A DNA stretch of 64,000 nt from Nonomuraea candida (GCF_000725485.1 NZ_KL647032.1:62001-126000), one strand, 5' to 3'; shown: positions 16,708-27,123, counted from the stretch's first letter. Notes: generated by a model not told the origin, from the sequence alone. Translations and numbers: made by a program.

Positions 16708-17632
16708 ATAATTGCGGAGTGTGCGTTGTGCGATGGGAACCGCTACGTTGGCAGTGACCACACCTGCTCGTCCCACGAGCGGGCCGTGATGGAGAGCCGT
16801 GCTGGAAAGGAGCAGCCATGGTGCGGGGCGTGACCTGGACCTGACAGATGCTCTAGCCATCTGACGCGGGCAACACACCATCGGCCGCCCCCCTCGGGGT
16901 GTCAACGGGACCCGGCCGGTGCCCCTCTCCCCCTCCATCCCACCCCCTCTCCCGGGTCCCTCACACACCGGACACCGACCCCACCCACTGGGCCGCCTTC
17001 ACCCCGATCCCCTCACCCCGCCCCCGCCTCCAGCCCTCCGCCGTTTCCTCCACCCCGCCCCAGCCTCCAGCCCTCCGCCGTTTCCTCCACCCCGCTCCCG
17101 CCTCCGGCCCTTCGCGCTTTCCTCCACCCCGCCTTCCCCCGCCTCCGCCCGTCCGCCGTTCCTCCACCCCGCCTTCCCCACCTCCGGGTTCCGGCGGTGC
17201 CTCGCTGCGAGATGGTCGATGATCTTGTCGCGCCCGGCTCATCTGGACGAACAGGGCAAGGTAGGCCAGAAATCACACCGTCCTGCAGGACGCCCGGGAC
17301 GAGGCCCTTCGCTCCGGCCCTTTCGCTCCGGCCGCCTTCGCTCCCGCCGCTCCGCCGCCCGGCTTCTTCGTCGTGGTCGTGGCAGACCGTGCCGTCGGCT
17401 TCGGGCCTCTCGACTCGGGCACTTGGCGCCGGGCTGCTCGCCGCCGCCCGCGCTCATGGGACATCGCCCGATGTGGGGGGTGGGGGGCAAGGGAGCCCGT
17501 TGGGGTGATGGTCGGTGCTCCCTTGCGTTCGCCGGTCCAAGCCCAGGCGCGCCGCCGTTTGCCACCCCGTCCGCGCTCGCTTGGGTTCGCGCTTGGTCAG
17601 GGGTCCCCGAGCGGCGTCGCGTGTGCGTGGAG
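16708..17632. other. Gene-free region, C/T-rich on plus strand
   Basis: About 925 bp without a supported gene between the cyclase promoter and the ssb stop. It contains a long pyrimidine-rich stretch from ~16910, the 37-41-bp array at 17027-17180, and degenerate cgctccggcc-type repeats around 17305-17350. Reading frames on both strands are low-complexity (Pro/Ser or Arg/Gly) and look like shadows of repeats. Confidence 0.55.
17027..17180. repeat. Four-copy 37-41-bp minisatellite
   Basis: Units start at 17027, 17064, 17101 and 17142 with the core TTTCCTCCACCCCGC; the first two units are nearly identical. The minus strand is purine-rich with many GG/GGG runs, so it could form a G-quadruplex or triplex. 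No coding function is apparent. Confidence 0.8.
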
Positions 17633-18832
17633 CTACGCCGCCGTTCTCGTCGCCAGGGTGGTCGGCTCTGCGTCGGTGTCCGGCTCGCTGCTCCTCTTGG
17701 TACGGCCCCTGCCGCGTTCCTCGCCTCCCAGGATGCGGACCGTGTCGTTCTCCGCGCCTCGGGTGCGGGCGGTGCCGCTCTCCTGGGCCGGTTTGCGCAC
17801 GTTGCCGCCGTCGGATCCCGGGCTGCGGGCCGTGCTTGGCCTTGTGCTCGATCCGCGTACGTCGGCGCCGTCCTCGGAACTCAGCTCACGCATGTCGCCG
17901 TCCGCAAGGCCCAGCCCGCGCACGCCACCGTCCGCAGAGCCCAGTGTGCGCATGTCACCGCTCGCAGAGCCCAGTGCGTGCATATCGCCCTTCCCAGAGG
18001 CCAGTGCGAGCGTGTCACCGTTCGCGGAGGCAGGTACGGGTATGTGGTTGTCTTCAGGGTTCGGTACGCGCATGCTGCCGTCGTTCGAGGCCGGCCTGCC
18101 CACGTTGCCGTTGTACGGTGACGGGCCGCTCGGGCTGGCGTCCGCCATGGCCCGCGCGCCGGGCTGCGGCTCCAGCGTGGATCCGCCGGTGTGCTCCGCC
18201 TGCAAACCGGTGTGCTCTGCCTGGAAAGGGAGCGTCGTGTCGGCGGGGGGCAGCGGGTGCGCGTCCCCGTGGTCCGGCAGGTGGGCGGAGGGGGTGTTGA
18301 GCTCCCAGGGCGGCGTCCGGTCGGCTGCGATGCCCGCCGGGTGGAGGGCGGTGGATTCGGCGCGGAGGTCGGGACGGGCGAAGGACGGCTGGTGGCGGGG
18401 CCCCATGGCCCAGTCACGGGTCTCCTCGTCGAGGCGGTCGCGCATCTCCTTGCTCACCGAGCCGGCTCCGCCCCGCTCCGGTTTCGCGAAGACGCCGGTG
18501 CCCCAGCGCAGGTCGTGGCCCACCGCGCTGGCCTCGATCTCGGGCATGAAGCGGCGATCCCCCTCGGCGCCGAACTCGCGAATGCGCAGCTTGCCGGACA
18601 CCACCACGGGATGGCCCGCGCGGACGGAGGCTGCCACGTTCTCCCCCAGAGCGCGCCAGCAGCGAACGGTGAAGCAGACCTTCTCGCCGTCTGTCCACTG
18701 GCCCGTTCTCTTGTCGAAGTAGCGGTGCGAGGTGAGCACCCTCAGAGAGGTGACCTTGGTGCCTTCGTCGAAGCTGTACTGCCTCGGCTCCGCGGCGACG
18801 TTGCCCGTGAGTGTGATGTAGATGTCGTTCAT
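17633..18832 (-). CDS. ssb: Single-stranded DNA-binding protein with long repeat-rich tail
   Basis: A 399-residue protein. Residues 1-~115 form an OB-fold SSB domain (MNDIYITLTGNVAAEP, VCFTVRCWRALGENVAASV, GHPVVVSGKLRIREF). The remaining ~280 residues are low complexity; about six degenerate 10-residue units of the form SAxGDMRxLG occur in the second half. The usual acidic DDDIPF-like tip that recruits partners is absent (the end is TTLATRTAA), so it resembles secondary SSBs more than the replicative one. The ATG at 18832 has GGGAGG 7 nt ahead. It follows the two GTPase genes in the same direction, after a 278-bp gap that holds a 16-bp array. Confidence 0.85.
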   Translation of the reverse strand: MNDIYITLTGNVAAEPRQYSFDEGTKVTSLRVLTSHRYFDKRTGQWTDGEKVCFTVRCWRALGENVAASVRAGHPVVVSGKLRIREFGAEGDRRFMPEIEASAVGHDLRWGTGVFAKPERGGAGSVSKEMRDRLDEETRDWAMGPRHQPSFARPDLRAESTALHPAGIAADRTPPWELNTPSAHLPDHGDAHPLPPADTTLPFQAEHTGLQAEHTGGSTLEPQPGARAMADASPSGPSPYNGNVGRPASNDGSMRVPNPEDNHIPVPASANGDTLALASGKGDMHALGSASGDMRTLGSADGGVRGLGLADGDMRELSSEDGADVRGSSTRPSTARSPGSDGGNVRKPAQESGTARTRGAENDTVRILGGEERGRGRTKRSSEPDTDAEPTTLATRTAA

Positions 18833-18967
18833 CCCGTGCCTCCCATGTGGCGGGCCGGCTGCCCGCGATCTGGGAACACGGTGCCGGGGAAGGGGGCAGG
18901 GCGGCGCCGCCGAACGCGGTTCTGTGGACAACAGGGGCGGCAGCGGTCCGGGCTGTGGAAGAAGGCA

Positions 18968-19058
18968 GGTGGAGACGGAGGTGGGTGGAGACGGAGGTGG
19001 GTGGAGACGGAGGTGGGTGGAGACGGAGGTGGGTGGAGACGGAGGTGGGTGGAGACGC
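18968..19058. repeat. 16-bp perfect tandem array upstream of ssb
   Basis: GGTGGAGACGGAGGTG is repeated five times without a change from 18968 to 19047, then 11 bp of a sixth copy. It lies between the GTPase stop (19111) and the ssb start, within the probable ssb leader/promoter region. Confidence 0.95.
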
Positions 19059-19110
19059 AAACGGCCGTCCGGGAGGCGGACGGCCGGTTGTGCGTCAGTG
19101 AGAAGTGGGG

Positions 19111-20736
19111 TCAGACCGACAGGTCTCGCAATGCGGTGTAGAAGGCGTGGTGGCGGCCCAGCTCCCGTTCCACCGGCTCCACCACCATCGTGGCCGCGAC
19201 CGCCGCGACCCTGCGCCTCATCTCCCGTTCGAGCCGTTCCCGCTCCCGCGACGCGCCCAGCTCGACGAAGTTGCGCGACGCGATGCCGGACAACGCCCCG
19301 AGCCCCAGTACGGAGACCATCATGAGCCCCACCCACGGCAGCGTCGCCGTGTCGCCCAGCAGCGCCAGCGACGACGGCAGCGCACCGGGCATCAGCAGGC
19401 CCACCGCCAGCCAGGCCAGGCCGGCCACGAAGGCGACGACCAGGAAGTACTGCCACACCTTGAGCGCCCGCCACCAGCCGGGCACCCGGTCGAGCGCGGG
19501 GGCGACCTCCGCGAGGTCCTCGGTCAGGGCCTGGGGAAGCTGCTTGGCGCGGGACCGGGCCGCCTGGTGCACGGCGGCGCGCCACACCGGCTGCATCCCC
19601 ATGGACAGCCCGTCGGCCATCGCCTGCACGGCGTTGGCGACCTCGGCGGACTGGGCGCTCACCGACGTGGTCGCGATGCCGCGGATCTCCTGCCCGACGT
19701 CGTCGAGCCGCAGGCTCTTCAGCGGGTCGGGACGGAGCTTGTCGATCCAGCGCGGGTACGGCCAGCCGACCCACCGGCTCGACCGCTCGGCGTAGACGTT
19801 CTCCATGGCCTCGCCCACGGCCGGCACCCCGACCGCGTCGCACAGCGCGTCCGTCAGCCCCATCCGGCGGGCCTCGTCGACCGTCGAGGGCACCGACAGC
19901 GCCTCGCCCATCGGCATGGCCTTGCTGAGCTTCTGCTCCAGCCGGTGCAGGTCGGCCTCGAGCTTCTGGATGGCGGCGCGGCGGCGGGCGACCGCGGTGG
20001 CGATGACGCTCTTGAGGCTCTCGATGCCGCGGCCGGTGGCCGCCGAGGTCGGCACGACGCTCGGATGCTCGACGCCTTCCCTGCGCAGCAGGTCGTTGAG
20101 GTCGATGACCAGCTCGGCCAGCTCTTCGGTGGTCAGCCGGTCGGCCTGGTTGAGGGCGAACACGGTGACCGCGTCGTGCCCGGCCAGCTCCGTCACGTAG
20201 CGCCGGTGGGTGGAGGCGTCGGCGTATTTCTGCGGGTCCAGCACCCACACCACCAGGTCCGCCAGCCCGATGAGCCGGTCGGCCTCGGTGTCGGTGAGCG
20301 CCCTGATCGAGTCGTGGTCGGGCAGGTCGAGCAGGATCAGCCCGTGCAGTTGGCCGTCGCCCTTGTCGAGCGCGCTGGCCCGGGAGAAGCGGTGCCGCTC
20401 CTGGATCTGCAGCCAGTCGAGCAGCGGCCCCGCGCCCTCCAGCCCCCACACGCAGGCGTGGGTACGGGCGGTGGTCGGCCTGCGCACGCCGGTCGGCGAC
20501 AGGTCGAGGCCGGAGATCGCGTTGAACAGCGACGACTTGCCGCTGCCCGTGCCGCCCGCCAGGGCGACGACCGTGTGCTCCGACGACAGCTTGAGCCGGG
20601 CCCCGGCCCGCTTGAGCAGCGCGTTGGCCTCGTTGAGCAGCTTGTTGTCCAGCCGCCCCGGCCCCAGCTCCACCACCTTGGAGAGCGCGGTCAACCGCGG
20701 GGCGAGCCCCGGTCTGGTGGTCGTGGTGGTGGTCAT
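19111..20736 (-). CDS. Dynamin-like membrane GTPase (DynA/YfjP type)
   Basis: A 541-residue protein with an N-terminal GTPase domain: Walker A GGTGSGKSS (residues 61-69), switch [16 protein letters not shown] (~140) and NQAD specificity motif (~200). The middle is helical, and two transmembrane helices lie at about residues 420-480 (WQYFLVVAFVAGLAWLAVG and a second), followed by a charged coiled segment (SRERERLEREMRRR). The order and pairing match Streptomyces DynA/DynB, which stabilise FtsZ rings during sporulation septation; function here is inferred. The ATG overlaps the stop of the preceding GTPase by 4 nt (ATGA), so the two are coupled. Confidence 0.82.
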   Translation of the reverse strand: MTTTTTTRPGLAPRLTALSKVVELGPGRLDNKLLNEANALLKRAGARLKLSSEHTVVALAGGTGSGKSSLFNAISGLDLSPTGVRRPTTARTHACVWGLEGAGPLLDWLQIQERHRFSRASALDKGDGQLHGLILLDLPDHDSIRALTDTEADRLIGLADLVVWVLDPQKYADASTHRRYVTELAGHDAVTVFALNQADRLTTEELAELVIDLNDLLRREGVEHPSVVPTSAATGRGIESLKSVIATAVARRRAAIQKLEADLHRLEQKLSKAMPMGEALSVPSTVDEARRMGLTDALCDAVGVPAVGEAMENVYAERSSRWVGWPYPRWIDKLRPDPLKSLRLDDVGQEIRGIATTSVSAQSAEVANAVQAMADGLSMGMQPVWRAAVHQAARSRAKQLPQALTEDLAEVAPALDRVPGWWRALKVWQYFLVVAFVAGLAWLAVGLLMPGALPSSLALLGDTATLPWVGLMMVSVLGLGALSGIASRNFVELGASRERERLEREMRRRVAAVAATMVVEPVERELGRHHAFYTALRDLSV

Positions 20737-23603
20737 CGGACGACCTCGAGGTTGTACGTTGCCTGGTAGAGACGGGTGGCGACGGACTCGTCCGGAATGC
20801 CCGCGGCGTCGAGCACCTGCACGTAACGCATGGCCTCCTCGTCGAACAACATGCCGATCCTGGCCCGCAGGTCGCTGAACGCCTTGGCGCCGATGCCGCG
20901 CAGCGACTCCGCGCCCAGCAGGGCGTTGACCAGCCGGTGCGGCACTCCTTCGCCGTTGCCGCCGCTGAACATGGCGACCATGAAGATCAGGGCGAGCGAC
21001 TCCGGGTCGAACGAGACCAGCTTCGAGACCGAGCGCTTGGCCACGCCCTCCGTGCGCACCAGCTCGCCCAGGTGCTCCTGCCAGGACGCGATGGCGCGGC
21101 CGGTGTGGCGTACGAGATTGTCGGAGGGCCTGTCGAGGTCCGCCCCGAGCTTGGCTCCCAGCTCGGCGCGGTGCCGCCAGCGCGCCACCACCTCCTCGCA
21201 GGCGCGGGTCGCGGCGGCGACGATGACCGATTCGAGCCCCGTGCGGATCGCCGCCTTGAACGCCAGCACCCGCTCCGGCGCCTGCCTGGCCGCCCGGCCG
21301 CGCTTGCGCAGCTGCAGGGAGCGTACGAGGTCGCCCGACCCGGCGAAGTCCTGCCAGCGGGCCAGCACCTCGCCGTGCAGCAGCGAGCCGTTCTTCGACG
21401 CCTTGTCGATCTCGCTGAGCGCGCTCAGGAAGGCCGCCTCCACGTCGCCGCGCAGCTCGGCCCGGAACGCGACGTGCGCCTCCAGGTGCCTGGCCAGCGC
21501 GGGCACGCGGGTGCGGAAGCTGTTGAGCACGCCGTTGAGCGTCTCGCGTACGGCCTGGGCCCGCCGCTTCTCGTCCACCGACAGCTCGGCCAGCCACATC
21601 CGCAGGTCGGTCATCTCGTCGTCGGGCAGCCTTCCGTCGGCCACCTTCGACTCGTGGACGACGAACCTGTCGATGTCGCCCAGGCCGTATTCGGTGAGCA
21701 TCCGGACGAAGTGCTTGAGCACCACATCCGCCGACTTCTGCTGCACCCGCGACAGCACGATGGCCAGGCGGGCGCCGCGCTCCTTGGCCAGGCGCAGCAG
21801 GTTCCAGGCCGGGGCGTCGGCGTAGCGGGCGGCGGTGGTCACGAAGATCCACAGGTCGGCGGCGTCGAGCATGCGGTGCGCGACCTCGTGGTGCTCCTCG
21901 ACCACCGAGTCGATGTCAGGGGTGTCGAGCAGCGCCACGCCCTGCGGGAGCTTCTCGGTCGCCGTGATGACCAGGCCACCCGTGCCGGACGTCGCCGGCG
22001 CCGGAGCCGGCCTGTCGAGGCGCTCCAGGCCGCTCAGCAGGTCGCCCTTCGCGAACCACTCGTGGTCGTCCGGGTGGCAGACCAGGACGGGGGTGCCGGT
22101 GGTCGGGCGGCGTACGCCCGTGCGCGAGACGTTCTTCTCGGCGAGGCTGTTGACCAGGGTGGACTTGCCCGCGCCGGTCGAGCCCGCGATCACGATGAGG
22201 GCCGGGGCCGTGCGGGTCCTGACCCGGGGCAGCACGTAGTTTTCCAGCTGGGCCAGCAGGTCGGCCCTGGCCTGCCTGGCCTCTTCGGAGCCGGGCAGGT
22301 CGAGGCCGAAGCTCAGGTCGGCGACGGCCTCCCTGAGGGTGCCGATGGCCTCCATCAGCGCCTCGGCGGCCTCGGCCGGCAACTCCTCCAGCCGCTCCCC
22401 CGGCCCGACCTCTGCCTCTGCCTCTGTCCCCGGCTCTGCGCCGGGCTTCTCCACCTCTGTCCCGGCCTGCTCGGCAGCTGTCTCGGCCTCGGCGTCAGTG
22501 TCCGAGTCGGTCTCGGTGTCGGTCCCGGCGTCAGTGTCCGAGTCGGTCTCGGTGTCGCTCCCGGCGTCAGTCTCGGTCCCGGTATCGGTGTCGCTCCCGG
22601 CGTCAGTCTCGGCCCCGGCGTCAGTCCGGACCTCGGCGTCGAGGTCGGCCTCATCGGCGGCGATCTCGGCGGTCGTGTCAGCTTCGGCACGGACCTCGGC
22701 GGCCTCCGCGACGGCCTCGGACTCGGCAGCGGCACCCGGCTCCGCGACATCTCCAGGCGCGGGCTCGGTGACGGGCTCCGGCACGGCCACGGACGCAGGC
22801 TCGGATACGGGCGCGGACGCAGGCTCCGGCGCGCCCTCGGCTTCCGGAGCGCTGTCGGCCTCCGAAGCGCCCTCCGCTTCTGGAGCGCCCTCGGACTCCG
22901 GAGCGCCCTCGGACTCCGGCTCGGTGGCGGCCTCAGGCTCCGATACGGCCGAATGCGCAGGGCCGGGTGAAGCCTCGGCGTCGGGCTCTTCGGGGGTCGC
23001 CGGAGTGCCGGTGGATGCGGCTTCCGGGGTGTCCGGGGTGGTGGAAGGGCGCGTGGGCCGGGCGGTCGCGGAGGAGTCTGAGGAGAGCGGCGGGTTCTGC
23101 GGCTCGGGCTCCGCCGCCGCCTCCGCCCGAGGGGCGGTACGGGCGTCGGGGCCCCCGAGCGCGGCGGGCCTCACGAACAGGGAGGGGCGCTCTGAGGGCC
23201 GCTCCGGCTCGTCGAAGCCGGGCGGCGGCCGATGCCCGGGCTCGGGACGGCCGGCCTCCGGCGGGCGCCGCAACACGGCCGGCTTCTCGAAGAGCGAGGG
23301 CCTGCGAGCAGGCGGCTCCTCGAAAGGCGCGCGGGAATCGAACAAGCTGGGCGAAGCCGGACCGGCCTCCCGCGAACCGGCGCCCGCCAAGCCGGGCTCG
23401 GGCCGGGGCGCGCGGGCCTCCGGCCGGTCGGGGTCGGGCTCGGGTGGGTGACGGGGGGCCGGGTCGGCCGGGTCGTGGGGTGGGCGGGGGGCGCCCCCGG
23501 CGGTCTGGGGGGCGCCGGTCAGGTCGTCGTCCGTCACCGGGGGGAAGCTCAGCGTCTGCTCCCCCGGTGACTCCTGCCGCCCGTCATCCATGGCCGTGTT
23601 CAC
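20733..23603 (-). CDS. Dynamin-like GTPase with long disordered acidic N-terminus (DynB-like)
   Basis: A 956-residue protein. Residues 1-~430 are disordered, rich in Pro/Glu/Asp/Ser/Thr, with [15 protein letters not shown] acidic repeats. The GTPase domain begins near residue 455 with [10 protein letters not shown], switch TGVRRPTT and DTPDIDS; a helical C-terminal region follows. No clear membrane helix except a short hydrophobic [10 protein letters not shown] segment. It pairs with the following membrane GTPase (4-nt overlap). The start is GTG 23603, overlapping the cobA stop as GTGA with GGAG 8 nt ahead; ATG 23591 is an alternative. Cell-division or membrane-remodelling role is by analogy to Streptomyces DynB. 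Confidence 0.8.
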   Translation of the reverse strand: MNTAMDDGRQESPGEQTLSFPPVTDDDLTGAPQTAGGAPRPPHDPADPAPRHPPEPDPDRPEARAPRPEPGLAGAGSREAGPASPSLFDSRAPFEEPPARRPSLFEKPAVLRRPPEAGRPEPGHRPPPGFDEPERPSERPSLFVRPAALGGPDARTAPRAEAAAEPEPQNPPLSSDSSATARPTRPSTTPDTPEAASTGTPATPEEPDAEASPGPAHSAVSEPEAATEPESEGAPESEGAPEAEGASEADSAPEAEGAPEPASAPVSEPASVAVPEPVTEPAPGDVAEPGAAAESEAVAEAAEVRAEADTTAEIAADEADLDAEVRTDAGAETDAGSDTDTGTETDAGSDTETDSDTDAGTDTETDSDTDAEAETAAEQAGTEVEKPGAEPGTEAEAEVGPGERLEELPAEAAEALMEAIGTLREAVADLSFGLDLPGSEEARQARADLLAQLENYVLPRVRTRTAPALIVIAGSTGAGKSTLVNSLAEKNVSRTGVRRPTTGTPVLVCHPDDHEWFAKGDLLSGLERLDRPAPAPATSGTGGLVITATEKLPQGVALLDTPDIDSVVEEHHEVAHRMLDAADLWIFVTTAARYADAPAWNLLRLAKERGARLAIVLSRVQQKSADVVLKHFVRMLTEYGLGDIDRFVVHESKVADGRLPDDEMTDLRMWLAELSVDEKRRAQAVRETLNGVLNSFRTRVPALARHLEAHVAFRAELRGDVEAAFLSALSEIDKASKNGSLLHGEVLARWQDFAGSGDLVRSLQLRKRGRAARQAPERVLAFKAAIRTGLESVIVAAATRACEEVVARWRHRAELGAKLGADLDRPSDNLVRHTGRAIASWQEHLGELVRTEGVAKRSVSKLVSFDPESLALIFMVAMFSGGNGEGVPHRLVNALLGAESLRGIGAKAFSDLRARIGMLFDEEAMRYVQVLDAAGIPDESVATRLYQATYNLEVVR

Positions 23604-24832
23604 GGCAAGCGCTCCGCTCGTACCATCTCGACCTCCTGGCCGACCCGCACGACGTCGCCGACGACGACGATCGCCGGCGGCCGTATCCCAGCCGCGGACA
23701 CGCGGTCGGCCACGGTGGAAAGCGAAGCGATTACCGCCCGCTGGGTCGGAAGGGTACCGTCCTGTACCACCATTACGGGAGTCTCCGGGGAACGTCCGTC
23801 GCGGACGAGGGCCTCGGCCACCTTCGGCAGGCGCTCGACGGCCATCAGCAGCACCAGCGTGCCCTGCGACCGGGCCAGGGCGGGCCAGTCGACGGTCGAC
23901 CTGGGGTCGTCGGGGGCCACGTGCACCGAGATGACGTGGAACTCCTGGCTCACCCCGCGATGGGTGACCGGCACGCCGGCCGCGGCGGGCACCGCGACGG
24001 CGCTGGTGAGGCCGGGCACGACCGTGACGGGGATGCCGGCCTGCGCGCAGGCGATCATCTCCTCGCCGCCCCGCCCGAACACGAACGAGTCGCCGCCCTT
24101 GAGCCGGACCACGAACTTGCCCTGCCTGGCGCGGTCGACGAGCAGCTCGTTGATCGTCTCCTGGGACAGGGACCTGCCGTAGGGGACCTTGGCGGCGTCG
24201 ATGAGCTCGACGTCGGGGGCCAGCTCGTCGAGCAGGGCGCGGGGCGCGAGGCGGTCGGCGACGACCACGTCGGCCTGGGCGAGCAGCTGGCGGCCGCGCA
24301 CGGTGATGAGGCCGGGGTCGCCGGGGCCGCCGCCCACGAGGGCCACGCCGACGGGCTTGGTGCGGTTGCGCCGGGCGTCGACCGTGCCGTCGCGCAGCGC
24401 CTCGACCACCGCGTCCCGGATGCCGGCGGCCCTGCGCGGGTCGCCGCCCGCGGTGACGGCCACGCCGATCTCGTCGACGCGCCCGGTGGCGGGGGTCCAG
24501 GCGGCGGAGGCGTCTTTGTCGTCGGCCCGCACGCACCACACGCGCTTGGCCTCCGCCTCGGCGGCGACGGCGGTGTTGACGGACCTGTCGTCGGTGCAGG
24601 CCTGTACGAGCCAGGCCCCGTCGCAGTCGCCGACCTCGTAAGGCCGGGCGTGCCACGTGACCCTGCCGGCGGCGATCAGGTCGTCGAGCGCCGGCGTGAC
24701 GGACGGCGACACGACGGTGACCTCCGCACCGGCCTCTAGCAGCGCGGGAACGCGCCGCTGCGCGACGCGGCCGCCGCCCACGACGAGAACCCGGCGGCCG
24801 GAAAGCCGCAGGCCGAGGAGGTAGGGGCCCAT
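23600..24832 (-). CDS. cobA: Uroporphyrinogen-III C-methyltransferase fused to precorrin-2 dehydrogenase domain
   Basis: A 410-residue fusion. The first ~150 residues are a Met8/CysG-like NAD domain ([13 protein letters not shown], residue ~17), the rest a SUMT methyltransferase with [15 protein letters not shown] and [16 protein letters not shown]. It turns uroporphyrinogen III into precorrin-2 with two SAM, and may oxidise it to sirohydrochlorin, feeding siroheme and cobalamin. ATG 24832 gives a natural N-terminus; a GTG at 24916 would add unlikely residues. It lies in a run with cobT, cbiX and cobL, and is coupled to the GTPase gene downstream. Confidence 0.92.
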   Translation of the reverse strand: MGPYLLGLRLSGRRVLVVGGGRVAQRRVPALLEAGAEVTVVSPSVTPALDDLIAAGRVTWHARPYEVGDCDGAWLVQACTDDRSVNTAVAAEAEAKRVWCVRADDKDASAAWTPATGRVDEIGVAVTAGGDPRRAAGIRDAVVEALRDGTVDARRNRTKPVGVALVGGGPGDPGLITVRGRQLLAQADVVVADRLAPRALLDELAPDVELIDAAKVPYGRSLSQETINELLVDRARQGKFVVRLKGGDSFVFGRGGEEMIACAQAGIPVTVVPGLTSAVAVPAAAGVPVTHRGVSQEFHVISVHVAPDDPRSTVDWPALARSQGTLVLLMAVERLPKVAEALVRDGRSPETPVMVVQDGTLPTQRAVIASLSTVADRVSAAGIRPPAIVVVGDVVRVGQEVEMVRAERLP

Positions 24833-24912
24833 GGGGGGAATCTCCCGTTCGCGAAGGTTTGTGTTAAGAGGTAAACCTACCGGCTCCGCATGCGTCGTTT
24901 GCTGCGCACGGG

Positions 24913-25926
24913 TCAACGACCGTCGAGAAGGGGCTGCCGGGGATCCCAGCGAGGCCCGCCCTCATCGTCTTTACGGCGTCTGGCCATCGCTGACAGGGCT
25001 TCAAGGATAACCCGGTTCCCGAGGGCGGCGGTGATGTCGGCGTGATCGTACGGCGGCGACACCTCCACCACCTCCATGCCGGCCACCGGCAGCTCGTAGC
25101 AGATGCGGCGCACCGCGTCGAGGAGCTGCCTGGCCGTGAGGCCGCCGGGCTCGGGCGTGCCGGTGCCGGGGGCGTGGCCGGGGTCGCAGACGTCGATGTC
25201 CACGGACAGGAAGACCTGGTCGCACTCGTCCGTCGCGATCGCGAACGACTCCGTGAGGCATTCGTCGAGCCCGCGGGCCACGATCTCGGTCATCTCGTAG
25301 GAGCGCATGTTCTGGCCAGCCATCCAGCCGAGCGTCTCGGGCTCGGGCCAGTAGCCGCGCAGCCCGAGCTGCAGGAACCTGTCGCCGCGGATGGCCCCGG
25401 ACTCGATGAGCCGCCGCATGGGCTGGCCGTGGCCGTACAGGTGGCCGAAGGAGATGTCGCCGGTGTCGGCGTGCGCGTCGAAGTGGATCATGGAGGTGCG
25501 CCCGGGCGCGTACGCCCTGGCCGTGCCGCGCGCGTCCGGCAGCGCCACCGTGTGGTCGCCGCCGAGCACCAGCGGGATCGCCCCCGAGGCGGCCACCCGG
25601 TGCACCGCCTCCTCGATGGCGGCCAGCGAGCCCTCGACGTCGCCGGAGTAGCACTCCACGTCACCGGCGTCCAGCACCCGCAGGTCGCGCAGGGCGTCCA
25701 CGCGCAGCGCCAGGCTGGGCCTGGAGCCGTCGTGCGGCAGGTAGCACGCCTGGCGCAGCGCCATCGGGCCGAACCTGGCGCCCGGCCGGTTCGAGGTGCC
25801 GCCGTCGAACGGGGCGCCGATGATCACCACGTCGGCGCCCGCGTAGGTGGCCGGGTCGTTGACGTCACAGCGGCCGACCCCCAGGAACGTGAGGTCGGGG
25901 CCGTACATGGGTCCATATCGCGACAC
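24913..25926 (-). CDS. Agmatinase/ureohydrolase family enzyme
   Basis: A 337-residue arginase-fold enzyme. The Mn-binding motifs are complete: GGDHT (~residue 123), HFDAHADTGD (~148) and SVDIDVCDPGHAPGTG (~225). It hydrolyses a guanidino compound to urea; agmatine or guanidinobutyrate are common substrates. GGAGG lies 8 nt before a GTG at 25926, which is preferred to the GTG at 25947. It is inside the corrinoid gene run, 25 nt after cobT and 80 nt before cobA, an odd partner that may simply be cotranscribed. Confidence 0.87.
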   Translation of the reverse strand: MSRYGPMYGPDLTFLGVGRCDVNDPATYAGADVVIIGAPFDGGTSNRPGARFGPMALRQACYLPHDGSRPSLALRVDALRDLRVLDAGDVECYSGDVEGSLAAIEEAVHRVAASGAIPLVLGGDHTVALPDARGTARAYAPGRTSMIHFDAHADTGDISFGHLYGHGQPMRRLIESGAIRGDRFLQLGLRGYWPEPETLGWMAGQNMRSYEMTEIVARGLDECLTESFAIATDECDQVFLSVDIDVCDPGHAPGTGTPEPGGLTARQLLDAVRRICYELPVAGMEVVEVSPPYDHADITAALGNRVILEALSAMARRRKDDEGGPRWDPRQPLLDGR

Positions 25927-25951
25927 TGTTCGCACCTCCAGTGTCACATCA

Positions 25952-27034
25952 TCACACGGACTTTTCGCTCACTCCGGCCGAATCGAACGTGGCCACGTCG
26001 TGCATCACGCGCACGGCCGCGCACAGCGTCGGATGCGCCAGCAGGCCGCCGGTGCCCTCGCCGAGCCGTAGCTCCAGGTCCACCAGCGGGCGCAGCCCGA
26101 GGTGGGCCAGCGCGGCGGCGTGGCCGGGCTCGGCGGAGCGGTGGCCCGCCACGCAGTGGTCGATCGCGGCCGGGTCGAGCGCGGCCGCCACGAGGGCGGC
26201 GGCGCCGGCGATGACGCCGTCGAGGATCACCGGCACGCGCGCCGCCGCGCCCTGGAGGACGAAGCCCGCGATCGCCGCGTGCTCGAACCCGCCGACCGCG
26301 GCCAGCGCCCGCAGCGCCTCACCGGGGGCGTCGCCGGAGGGCGGCGCCCCGCCCGTGAGGCCGTTCGCGTCCAGGGCCGCGCGCACGATGCCGACCTTGT
26401 GCTCGTACGTCTCGTCGTCGATGCCCGTGCCCCGCCCGGTCACCTCGGCCGGGTCCCTGCCGGTGAAGGCGGAGATCAGCGCGGCGGAGGCGGTGGTGTT
26501 GGCGATGCCCATGTCGCCGGTGATCAGGCAGCGCGCCCCCTGGGCCACCAGGTCCCGGGCCACGGCGATGCCCGCCTCCAGGGCCTGTACGGCCTGGTCG
26601 GCGGTCATGGCGGGGCCGGCGGACAGGTCGGCGGTGCCGTACGCGACCTTGTGCCGGCGCAGGCCGGGCGCGTCGGGCAGGTCGGCGGCCACGCCGACGT
26701 CCACCACGGTCACCGAGGCGCCCACCTGGGCGGCGAAGGCGTTGGCCACGGCGCCGCCCGCCAGGAAGTTGGCGACCATCTGCACCGTGACCTCCTGCGG
26801 CCACGGGCTCACGCCGCGCGCGTGCACGCCGTGGTCGGCGGCGAAGATGGCCAGGGCCGCCGGCTCCGGCATGGGCGGCGGGGTGCGGCCCGCCGCGCCG
26901 GCCAGGCGTACCGCGATCTCTTCGAGCACGCCGAGCGAGCCGCGGGGCTTGGTGAGGCGGTCCTGGTGGGCACGGGCCTCGGCGAGCGCGACCGGATCGG
27001 CCGGGCGGATCGCGGCGAGCGTCTCAGCGAGCAC
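25952..27034 (-). CDS. cobT: Nicotinate-nucleotide--dimethylbenzimidazole phosphoribosyltransferase
   Basis: A 360-residue protein of normal CobT length. Family motifs seen: LTKPRGSLG (residue ~25), FAADHGV, GDMGIANTT and a C-terminal HRSAEPGH...LGLRPLVDLELRLGEG, where the last Glu is the catalytic base. It makes alpha-ribazole phosphate for the lower ligand of cobalamin. GTG 27034 is chosen because GTGGAGG precedes it by 5 nt; the frame stays open upstream but without family similarity. It is in the minus-strand corrinoid run. Confidence 0.93.
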   Translation of the reverse strand: MLAETLAAIRPADPVALAEARAHQDRLTKPRGSLGVLEEIAVRLAGAAGRTPPPMPEPAALAIFAADHGVHARGVSPWPQEVTVQMVANFLAGGAVANAFAAQVGASVTVVDVGVAADLPDAPGLRRHKVAYGTADLSAGPAMTADQAVQALEAGIAVARDLVAQGARCLITGDMGIANTTASAALISAFTGRDPAEVTGRGTGIDDETYEHKVGIVRAALDANGLTGGAPPSGDAPGEALRALAAVGGFEHAAIAGFVLQGAAARVPVILDGVIAGAAALVAAALDPAAIDHCVAGHRSAEPGHAAALAHLGLRPLVDLELRLGEGTGGLLAHPTLCAAVRVMHDVATFDSAGVSEKSV

Positions 27035-27123
27035 GGCAACCTCCACAGACGTATGAGCGAGCACGACAAACCCCCGCGAACGTATCAGCGAACGCGGCCG
27101 GACCGCCCCGAAGGCCCCGGAAC

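Noticed and set aside
17197..17508. A plus-strand 103-residue frame in the gene desert
   Set aside because: Composition is Pro/Ser/Arg-rich from repeats, no ribosome site and no family features.
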